Shown: piece by piece, positions 45,501-57,500 of the stretch
How positions within the stretch are numbered: the first letter of the stretch is position 1
Layout: each line of letters starts with the position of its first letter
NCBI GenBank assembly: GCA_030867875.1
Contig: JAOWCC010000577.1
Location: 89,137,740 to 89,201,739 of the forward strand
Length of the DNA: 64,000 bases
Reading direction: 5' to 3'
DNA from: Actinernus sp. WN-2022
Lineage: Eukaryota > Cnidaria > Anthozoa > Actiniaria > Actinernidae
Notes under the pieces: model-generated
What the model was told of the DNA's origin: nothing
The model's database searches: none
What the model saw: the letters and a program-made list of their open reading frames with translations, nothing else
Position numbers and translations under genes: made by a program

Positions 45501-48500
45501 ACAGCAAATTTGTCGAACAGATCTTCCACCTCTCTTTGAGTAACAGTTTTTCTCCAATAGATGGCTTCCGGATAATTATCCTGTTAGGCATGATAGCAAC
45601 AGACAATTGATGAAAAAGAAAACTACTCCATGTTGTTTTGACTTCGTTCAGCGAAAACAAAACTTTTAGTGTCCAGTTCTCTCTCTTCCAACAGGTGCCT
45701 GGTTACTAAGCTACGGACGAACGTGAGCACGTTGTTGGATTCGTTGACATGTAAAATTCGATCTAAAAAGTGACCTGAATGAACAAATCCCGGTAAACAA
45801 ACACTATGGAAAGATAAAACATATATCTAAGTATGTAGACATGAAATTTATACTACATGTATTTCAGAGCTGAAATTATAGACCTGTACAACTTTGGATT
45901 TTTCTCCAATTTGAAAGTCTGATGAAGGTTTATACAATGTACATGTACATGTACGTTTGATATTCTTCCAAAAAACTTTTTTTCCCTGAATCAAGCTTGT
46001 AAACTTGGGGTGGGGCTTATCTGCGAGTGTGGCTTATCTGTGAGTGAATACGGTACTCTATAAACGTGTTGCCTGGCTTGGTTAGCCCTTATGGTTATTC
46101 CAGGCAACCTGTACCCTAATTAGCTAATTTTATTTCATACATGTAAATCAGTCTTAACTCTGGTACAAATAAAAGTTGTTGTTGTCATGAATTATTCATG
46201 AGTTTGATAGTATGAGATAAAAGAACTGTTGTGCATTGAAAGTCATTTCCTCGTTTTTGCAGTTCAAATACAAGAGGAGAGTTTACAAGTCTTTACAGCA
46301 TGATGCAAAGACCCTGCAGAAAATTCATACTAAGGTGTGGAGCATGAAATGTATATATACAGTATTACTGTAAACTTCCGAAAATAAGCCCACCCTGATA
46401 ATAATCCCCTAAATATTACTAAGATGCAAAAATCCTTCCCATAATAACCCCTCCCAATACAAGCCCATGGGCTTATATTAAGCCAGTTCGGCCTCGAACA
46501 CCTCACAAAACGACTTGCCGGAAGTTGAAGAAGAATTGCACTTGGATACGTCCACAGATGAAAATGATTTGGATGAGGGAGATCTTAGTGATGAGGCAAT
46601 CAAATGAATGAAGTTAGAACTCAGAGAAACTTAAACACAACTCAAAGAAACTTTAACTTGTTTCTGTGAATTTTGGGATTTTCAATATGTTGCATGAAAG
46701 CTTGTGTTGTGTTCTACATGTATATTGTTGTCTAAAAAGCTAATTACTATGCGACTTATTTCAGATGAAAATTCCATCCAATTATAAGCCCCCCCCCCCC
46801 CCCATTAATTTCTGCGATACAGCTTGTCGTCAGAAGCAGACTTAATGACCAATCATTTTACAAAATGCCCAATATATTATCACAATAATGCTGGCCCAGT
46901 GGGCCTTTTGCTATAGGGTAAATTTGTTCAATAGGACAATTGAAGGGGTGTGTGCAACAAGGACATAAGTGCCTTCTGATCATATTCTAAATTCTCCTTC
47001 AAAGTCTTTGTTTTCTAAGGGAGAATTTAGAACGTGATCAGCAGTCACTGATGCCCATTTTGCACACAGCCCTTCGATTATAATCTACCAGTATCAGGAT
47101 TGGAATTCAGCATGTTTTTCAAAAACCTCAAATGCAAGGAAACAGTATAATTATGTAATCCAATAGCCCTTTTGTAGGAAACAGTCACATGCAGATCTAA
47201 TACTTCATTAACAAATGAATTTAGCTTGTGATCCCCATGGGAAAGGCATTGCCACGGATGCTGGAGGGCAAGCTATCTTTAAAAGCGTTGTTTTAGAAAG
47301 ATTAACAATCGATTGCAGGTGGAATTAAATAGCATTTACAAATAGGTGTTGCTAATACGGTTGAAGCTCTTTGTGTGACCACTATCATAGGTAACAAGCT
47401 CTCTTCAGCGACCATCCTCATGAAACCCTGTTTGAATTATCAGTAAAACTATGTAATTAGAAGCTCCTATAAGTGACCACTCTCGTAAGCAATGTCACAA
47501 GTTGTATATGTATTCCCATGGGCGTGGTGTGTGCAAGCTCTCATAAGCAACCAACTACTCCTAATTCTGTGGGTGATTGCTTACGAGAATGACTTCTTGT
47601 AAGTGACCAGCTCTAGTTACGACCACCTTTTCCTGATTCCCAGGGTGGTCGCTTACAACAACAACAATGCCTTTATTTACTCTCAAATATAACAATATGA
47701 GGAAATATGTAAATGTTTCTTAGAATATAATGAGTGTTAGGGAACCTGGAATAGCTTTACAAAACCTAATCGAGCCAGGTACCCTTAATCGATCCAGGCA
47801 CCCTTGAAGCTTACAAGAGGTTCAACTGTAACACTACCAATCTCGTACAAGTGCATTAAAAATAATATTGTTTTGCCCTCCAGTAGCAAAGGACAATTGA
47901 CAGATAGTACATAAAATTTAAAACAATTCCCTGCACATCCCACATCTGTGTTGACTAGTAGACATGAAGTCATAAAAAAATAAAAAATAAATCTTGTTGG
48001 GAGAATTAACAACTAGAAAAACTTGAACACTATGATCCATTTTGTAGGAACATGTTCAGTCCTTTCCTAATAAGTAATTGTCTGTTCAGATGAATCATGC
48101 GTTGAACTGTAATATTTTTCATCAGTCCAATCTAAAGAAGCTGTTAGACAGTGTGGCATCAAACTCTGTTACACAAGTTGCCAAGTTGGCAGACAAGGGG
48201 TTGGACCCTAACTTCCAGGAAGATAGAACAGGGGGTGAGTTCATAAAGAATATATATATTTTATTTGTTATATACCAGGCTAATTATTACAACTTACAGC
48301 TGATGTGGGCCTGCTTTTACTCCTCACACACTCCTCACTACATTAACTGTTTTGGACACACAGCACTCAACTGACAATTTGATTTTTATGGAGGGAGCAA
48401 AACCAGAGAACCCAGAGAAAAACCCTCAAATGCACACCCGAGCCAGGAATTGAACCTGGGACCGTAGTGGTGAGAGGCGAGTGTTTTACCACTGCGCCAA

Positions 48501-51500
48501 CCTGCATCACTTTTTACTGCATATATGTGCAACTACTGGAACTGGGGACACTATAATAGAAAGAGAACCAGACCACATTCAGACCACATTAGGGATGTAG
48601 ATAACCAGACCAAGCATAGTTAATGTCTAGGGGCCATGATATCATGATGTTCTTTGCTTATTTTTTGCTCAGAGCTGGTCCATTCTTGAAAACAAGTTAA
48701 ATGCCTGGCTATTATTTACATCCCTGCACATCACAGAACAAAAACAAAGCTTTGCAATTTATGATTATTTGGGCCAATCAGTGTCTTGTACAGTCTCAAC
48801 CCAAATTACCAACAGTAAGTCCGCTTCTTTTTTTCTCAGAAAATTAATACTCTAACACTAGACAATTTGCATTTATACAACAAGGTTAGTGGCTAACTAA
48901 CAGTGGATGTAATAAATGATGTAGTATTGCAGAACTTGCCCTTAAAGGTAACAGTCTTGAAAGACTGCTAAGCTTGAGGCTGATGGCAGAGAGACCTATG
49001 ACTTTGCATCCTTATCCGAGAAGATGTGAGGCTCTTTAGAACCATTTGCAGTTCGAAAATGAGATTTTTCACAAAGGTAGCACCTTCTACTCAGTTATTT
49101 ACCGAGAAACAGAAACTTGACCAGGTACCAACACTCCTATTCCTGTCCTTGTTTGAAACTTGGTAAAGCTGTCAGAGCTAGGTATATAGAACCATGGTTG
49201 GTACGTGAAAGGAGGACAGGCTGTTGTACTGGTTGCAATTCCCTTCTTTTCGCAAATAGCACAATTACAGTGCTCTCTGCATCCCACATTTATGAAGAGA
49301 AAGTGTTGGGTGACAGTCCAGCAACTTTTACAATTCCCTGCCGAAGGACATGGTCAGGGCTGGATTCGAATCCACCACCTAAGCTGCTCTACATGTACCA
49401 ACTGCTACTGCCAGCCAAAAGGTGCCAATCATTCCTTTTTCCAACTTAATTTTCCTTTCACCACAGTCCTTTTTAATCTCATTATGCATACTTGTTATTA
49501 TTACTCGGGCCGGGCCTTTGGCCGGCACGAGTCAGAAAATGCAAGCCGTTTATTATTATTATTATTATTATTTTTTGTGTCGCTGTTTGGCGCCAGTAAC
49601 CAATCAGATTACACAGGAGCAAAATACAATCTCAGCTTAAGTGTTTCTAAACACGTTTAGATATAAAAGGTATCGAATTATAATCTCAGGGTAGATTTCG
49701 TCAGGCGCGCTCAGATAACAAAGGTCAAAGCTCTCAGACAAGGCGAGACAAGGAGATATCGATTTCTATGAGTCATTGTCAGAAATCTATTCCCGGCCGT
49801 AAAATTAGGCAATACCACCGTCTGCCAATGGGTAACTGAACTGTCAGGTCAACTACACAGCTTAGAGAGTCTTTCTACTAGATTGAGAGACATTAATATA
49901 CTGTTACATGTCTGTTAATATGGGGAAAACTGAAGAAACCCTCATTGCATTGAGTTTGATAACTAGCCTGAAATACAGCCGCCTTCTCAGTTAGTTCCAG
50001 GGTCCTTGAATTTTCAAATGGCTCAACTCGTCGCGAGCGCAAGTGAACTTGTGAAATTATCGCCATCACGCCGCGTATACAGTCAAGTCTGTTTGTCTCG
50101 GAAAGTATTTATTGTAGTTTATATCTCTTCCCTAATTGCACTGATGAAGGACTCGAAACCCTAAACGTCCCAGCAGCTTGTGTTACAGCTGATAAACGGA
50201 GGAAATGGCTCTACTGAAACAAAATCAAAGCGGACGAGTTTCGTGTTGTTTAGCTTTGCGGCCGAAGTCCATCATTGTCTGTGGTTCGGCGGGGAAGAAG
50301 AGTGTTCGTTGGGATTACTTTCAACAAAGTACACTGTATTTCAACTACCAATCTCGTACAAGTGCCTTTAATCTTTAATGATTTTCACGAAGTGGTCCTT
50401 TTTTGGCAGAATTTATTTTAGAAACAGTTGGCCTCATACCTAAAAGTGACAGCCCGAGTAAACGCCCAGCGGGCGTCTTGTTATTATTAGATTAGGTAAT
50501 GCTTAGGTATTTTTAACTAATTAGATCTTAGGTATTTAGTAATGTAGTTTTTATTGGGTATTTGGTAGTTAATTTTAATTTACTAGTTATAGCACCACTT
50601 CTACTAAGAATCCAGTGGCGCTTTACAATAATAAGAATTTAAAACATTGATATTAACCAATTGCATGCTAATTACTCGGGCTGCCTGTGGCAGCACCGAG
50701 TCTTAAAATGCAAGTCGTTATTATTATTATTATTATTTTTATTTCATGTCAGACGGCTTCTGCGCATGCGTTAAAGGTCAAATTCGAACCAATCAGATTG
50801 CACTGTGCTGGTCACGCAAACAAAGGTTAGATTTCCTCAGGCGCGCTGAGATAAGAAAGTTCAAAGCTCAGACTAGGCGAGACAAGGAGATATCAATTTC
50901 AAATAGTCATTGTCAGAAATCTATTCCATCGTGGGCAATTATGCAATACAACCTAAATTTGGGTCAGGTCCATGTTTTACGACAGAATAACCAGAGTCTT
51001 TCTACTGGATTCGGAGAGCTCGAGACATTATACAAGTCTGCTAATATGGGGAAAACTGAAACAAAAAATGAACTTTGACGGCAGAAACCCTCATATTTGA
51101 GCCAAGCGGAATATTTACATGATCCGCTAAGATTTTTACAAATCTAATTAGTTAAGCAGATGTACGCAGTGTATGCCAACTGAAATGCTGTGCTCGTTTT
51201 CTGGTTACGGCTCAGTGGGGCAACTACACGAACAAGAAGCATGAACTGCCAGCAAAGAGAGAGGAATTGATCGGAGACGTTAAATTACGTTACTGTGAAG
51301 AGGATCAAAATTCAAGTTCTTTGAGACTGTCTTCTGCCGTGACTAGTGAGAGAAATTGGAAAAGATCTAGCTGTTTCATTCAGACACTGGCAAATTTATT
51401 GAAAGCTACGGGCTTACTTTATGAGATTATTATTCATTGTGGAATGAAAGGAAACAGGTTAGCTGAAAGTTAAGTTCGAGGTAGGCTTCGACTTTCATTC

Positions 51501-54500
51501 CGATTCAGTGCATATGTGCACGAAGGTGGAATGCTTTCAACAACACTAACAAAAGAACCAAAACGAAAGATTCAGTTACGTAAGTACTGTAAGTAAACTC
51601 TTTTAGATTTGAATACATTTCCTCTCAGTTTGTCTGTTAATGTACTTTTTCTTCTAATTATCGCTTTATTTAACATCTCTGTGATTTAGAGTATGCGTAC
51701 CTCAGAATAAATTATTTGAAAGGTCAACTGAACTCTTGTGTCGATAAGCCCAAATGTTTTTGTAAAACAGTCTGTGAATTTGAGAAGCGGACTTAGAAGA
51801 GCTTTCTAATTAGGAATTACATGTTTTTCTTGCTATGAAATTTATGTTTCATTTCACATTTATTCATACAGTTTTAGCCGGACATTTCCCCGAGTTTTTG
51901 ATCTATTTTCAATCAAATTTAAATGTTAGTGTATTTCATCTTCAAATTATCTCATGTGGCCCGAGTGAAAGGCCAGATGGGCTCTTTTCTACTTTCAACA
52001 CACAGTCGCTAAACTGTACGAAATCTCCAAGAATAAATCCCTAATGTCCAAACTAACGGGAAAAACTGAAAGAGGAAATCCTTGTGAGAAATCGACGTAC
52101 ATATGAAGCTATATAAGTTATCATCGACTATATGGGAGTCAAACATCGAGCTGCTATGAAACCGCTTGTGACAGTTTGTTTATGCACTTTCATGACAAAC
52201 GAACGTTTCTACTTTCGACACAACGGTCGCTAAACTGTACGAAATCTCCAAGGATATATCCCTAATGTCCAAACTAAAGGGAAAAACCGAAAGAGGAAAT
52301 CATTGTGACCAATCGACATAAATATGAAGCTCCAGAAGTAATTATTGAATACATGAGAACCCATAGAGAAAACCGATAATAATGAACACGGTATTAGTTT
52401 CACCGACATTTGTGGCGTAACTGAACTCGCACTACAGCATAGCTTGAAATACTGTACGAAAACTCCCATTTAAAAATTTCCTGATGCCGAAAGGATCGTA
52501 GCATTTAAACAAGATATCCTTCTGACCAATCGACATACATATTAAGCTGTGAAAGTATGTTTCCATTCCATAACAGCCGATAGTGCAAACTAGTAAACTG
52601 CCACTAGTAAATTGACCTTGCGTACTTCCGCGAGTACTGAACTTTCTAGCGTCAAATGCATGTGTTACGTTTCCAAACTTTAGGACAAGAAATCTTCCAT
52701 AGAATGTTCTATTTTTTTTACAGCTGAGAACTGTATTATTAAACATAAGAAATAAAACAATGGTGCCATTTGAAGAATTATATCATGTCAAAAGTGCAAA
52801 CGAAGAAATATATATCTACGGACGCGAGCAGCTCGATCGTTTCACTTTGGTCAAACTCGGACTGTTTACGACTGGAACCTGCAGTTTTATCGGACCTGCA
52901 GACTAAATTGTAAACGTGTGGCCGTGTTCAGGCTAGTAAATCTAGCTAGCTAACCACAGGAGGTAGCGAGCTTGTTTAGTCTGAACAGTTTTTCTGCTCT
53001 GGTGATTAGCTAGCTAGTGGTCGGTGGAATACTTTGAAGTTCCAAGCTACCTAGCGAGGTAGCTTGAATAGAATCTAGCACGCTAAAAGCCCATCGATGA
53101 CAGATTTTAGTTATTTTAAGGTTTTGAAATGTACACAAATGTCAAGTCAGTGTTATCATCCGATCTAGCCGACTTCTAGCTCTCGCTACGACCACGTTCA
53201 CTACTCGCTCCAAGGTAATTTCTCTTACCACGACAACTACCGGGTGTATTGTACGTCAATTGAGCCATCATGGATAACGAGGATCGCCAAACACCAGTCA
53301 GTAGCAGTTTTTCGCACAGTTTTAATATTTTGGTTGAAATTTCAATTGAGCACTTTGGCGGTCAATTATTTGCGATTACGAAACACTTGCGCCAAGGGCA
53401 GTTATAGACCAAATTTCTATCTTTTAGAGAGGGTCTGAATGGGGGGGGTCTACATGTCAGTTGTCAGTTAAAATTTTGGCCATTTGTCAGTTGTCAGTTA
53501 GCCCTAGTTAATCATTACTAGAGAAAATTTACAATGTTTGACCCACAAAAACCAAATTTGTCAGTTGTCAGTTATTTTTCGGTTGTCAGTTGTCAGTAAA
53601 AAAATCGTCATTTGTCAGTTGTCAGTTATTTTTAAGGCTGTTTGTCAGTAGTCAGTTAACCCCATTCATGCCCTCTTTAGAGATAGAAACAAACCAGAAG
53701 AGGGAAAAACAAAAAGTAAAACCTACTAAGTTACTAGGTCTGAACAGTACTAATTTATTAACTAGCTGCGAGTTGCTGACAGATATCTCAAGACTCTAGC
53801 TAGCTGCACGATAGTAGTCTGAACATACATACACACATGAATAAGTAGTGTTTTCAATAAAAGATCAACTACTTTAATTTACATACGAGAAAACAAAAAT
53901 ATTAAATTACATACATGTATATATATACTAGGGGAGCAGAGAATGAAAGTCACCGCGCTACCGGCCACTCCTAAAGACTGCTAATAATTCTTCCCTTTGG
54001 TTATTACTAAGAGGATTTCAAATGAAAGTGTATTTCATCTTCAATCTCATGTGGCCCGAGTGAAAGCCCAGATGGGCTCTTGTTTACAATATAAATAGTA
54101 AATTAAAAATCTATTTTTACAATATTTAAGATAAATATTATATTAATACTAATCCTAGTTATAAAGTTAAGTAACGGTTTTCTAATTAAGATTATAAGCA
54201 ATCCCAAAAAGATACGTCTTAACCATAGATTTAAAGGTGCTAAGACAGCTGCAGTGTCTAACATTAGTAGGAAGAGAATTCCAGAGTTGTGGTGCTATAT
54301 ACGAAAAAGCCTTATATCCATACAATTTAAGGTTACATCGAGGCTATTTATTATTATTATTATTATTTATAACTGGGATGTGGCGTATGAGAACAACATT
54401 CCCCCTTATTTCATTCATCAGCCAATGGAAAATTAACCTTACAAAGTCATGTACCATTACCTTTAATACATTGGCATGTACACATGCACCAATTACATTG

Positions 54501-57500
54501 TGTACTCTTGCTTTACCATAGATATGTACATGCTTTTGGTGGTATTTTATCATAAATATATACAGAGATAGGAAATATTTGGATACCATTCTGTTTATAA
54601 CACAACTTATTTTATTTCTTTTTTATTTAGTAAGTTTTTATTTTGTATCTCCAACAAAAAATACATTTTTTTCACATACTAAAATTACAATCGAACTGAA
54701 TTAAGATACAGGCATAAGACATAATAAAGATAGAAAATAGTCACAGAACCATGCATGGATACATGTACATGTATATATAAAGTTGTGTTATAAATAGAAT
54801 GGTATCCAAATATTTCCTCTCTCCATTTTAGAAACTCCTCTCACCATTGCTGTAATGGGAGATGACAGGGCTGAGTTGATCAAGACGCTGGTGAATGGAG
54901 GATGTCATCTAGACTACAGAGCTGGAGATGGACTTACAGCATTACACAAGGCTGCAAAGGCTGGCAAAGTGCATTCTGTTAGGGTAAATCATTTATTACT
55001 GGTTTCAATAGGCACTGGCAAACCAGCAATTTTATTTGTCTACTTTAAAGATTTTTCTGCCCAAAATGTATCTACGTCTCATCAATGATGCCTACTCCTC
55101 AGTGCTTTATCAAAGAACTTCATAAAATTTTATTTAAATTTCTGTGGAATGGAAAAGACAAGGTTTTTAGACTTTCAGTAATAAATGACTAGATAAAGAT
55201 GGCAGTTTGAGGATGACTGACATCGAAAGCATGGTTAAATCTCTATGTCTTGCATGGCTGAAACAAATCTTTAATGAAAAAAGTGGTATATGGAAAGAAA
55301 TATCTGAAAATCCTGCTCAAGGACTATATGGCAGCTATCTAGTTTTTAGCTGCAATTACAATGTGAGTGATTGTCAAATTCCTTCAGTGTTTTATTCGGA
55401 ATTGTTGGAGTGGTGATCCGAATTCCATGAGACCTTTGCAGACGATAGGAGTTTTCAAATGATGATTTGGAATCATAATTATAGGAAATAGGTCTGTCTT
55501 CAATATAAATCAATATTATGAAGTGGGAATAATAAACGTGAAAGATCTTAGATTTGATTTAGGGAATGTTGAATCTTTTAACATGATTTCAACTAAAATT
55601 AAAAGAACCGGGGCCTTCCGGTCTTAAATTCCGAGTTCAATCTTCATTAATGGATGTTACACCATCTTTCAAATATGGTGATACTATTTTTGACTCCACT
55701 AAAAATAAATAAAAAGACTTCTATCAGTTACTTGTGAAAAAGAAGGCACTGTCACCTGACAATATTACTAATTTAAAAAAAGGACTTTAAGCTTACTAAT
55801 GATCAAATTAAATTGTCTTTAAATGCTCTCATTTAGTTAGGCTAAGGCATTTCAGTACAAAGTTTTGAACTCTATTTTATATTTTATATAATAATAATAA
55901 CAATAACAGTTTAATCAGTGACATATTATCCACGAGGTGGCTCTTCATCCACTGATGGGCCTACGATTTAACGTCCTTATCCGAGAAGACGTGAAGGTCT
56001 AACCATTTGCAGCTCATGAACAAAATTGTTTCACAAAGGCAGCACCTTCTACTCGGTTATTTTAAGACCCTGAGTGTTGGTCCGGCCAGGGTTTGAACCC
56101 GCGACTTCCCGCACAACAGACCGGCGCTTAACCACTGAGCTAACCGGGAGGCAGTATATATACATTTTATATACTAAGTTCCACAACATAGGTTACGTCA
56201 CTTCTGGTAAATGCTTGTTTTGTAAAAGAGAGCCCGAATCTTTATCTCATATTATATTGTCCTGTCCAATCGCAAAAACCAGTTGTGATGATTTTGAAAA
56301 ATATTGGTTATCAGTCTCAAGTAAAAAAATGAAGTGTTCATTACAATATGTCTTAATTGGACTTACATGTAGCGCCTCTAAACATTCAGTTGTACTTAAT
56401 TATTTTATAATTATTGGAAAAATATATCTGTTGAGCTGCAGAAGAAACCAATCTATTCCAAAAATAGAAGGTTTAAAAAATAAGGTTAAAATGAAATATG
56501 AAATTGAAAATCTATATATACGAAAAATTATCTTAGTGATAAATTTAAAGAAAAGTGGACTTTGGATTTTTGTGTTAGTATTATAATATATATGTAGATT
56601 GTTTGTAATGTAATATAATTGTATTTTCTTTTTACTTTACTTTTTTATTTTTTTTTATTTCGGCATTAACTATTATAGTAAATTGTAATTCTTTATGAGT
56701 ATTGAAAAAAAAATGAGGGAATTTTTTTCAAGCTAATGGAACCCTGAATGATTCTCTGGCTGGCACTTTGATGGTGATAATACATGTATATATGTACACT
56801 GTACAAAATAATGTAGATGGCTTGGCTTAATATATATTTCAGTAAACAGTACTATTTCGTTTTCTTGACAGACTCTTTTAGATCTCGGAGCTTCTCCAAA
56901 CTACAAGGATACAAGGGTAATGTATTCAAAAATACAAATCTATCAGTAGGAATTGTAGGAATGACTGTATGAATTACTAATTATCTCTAACCACCCTTGA
57001 CCCTGGGTAGGGTTAAGTTTGGGGTTAGGGTTAAGTTTTGGGTTAGGGTTAAGTTTGGGTACATTTTGTAGGAATATGATGTCACTGTATTTCTCCTATA
57101 ATTCCTACAGAAGTACATGTAATAATTATGTTACTTATTTAGAGCTCATGGATTCAAGTGCAGTAAATTAGAACCCTGTAGGGCAAATGCAATTTGAGTT
57201 CTTTGGTTCAATGAAAAACTGAAAATGAACAAGATAATTGCCAGCTTTAGTTTAATGATTTATGTATACCTGTAATCATACAAAACTGCCAAATATCTGA
57301 GTTTGTTTGCATCTGTTTGATTTCATGTAGCTTTGAAGGTATTAGAGTCCAACATGTGCTGGGTAATTAAGAGTCTAATTTCCTTTTTTAGGGTCTAACC
57401 TCACTGTACTACACTGTGCTGTATGGTGGAGATCCCTACTGCTGCGAGATATTACTCAACGACCAGGCTGAGATAGCTATCACAGATCACCAGGGTATGC

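Noticed and set aside
49117..49660. Overlapping frames of 110 and 151 codons
   Set aside because: They lie over dispersed repeats and a TTA run, with no recognised domain.
54344..54589. 81-codon minus frame
   Set aside because: Starts in an AAT run and overlaps the hairpin at the exon 6 acceptor; no domain seen.
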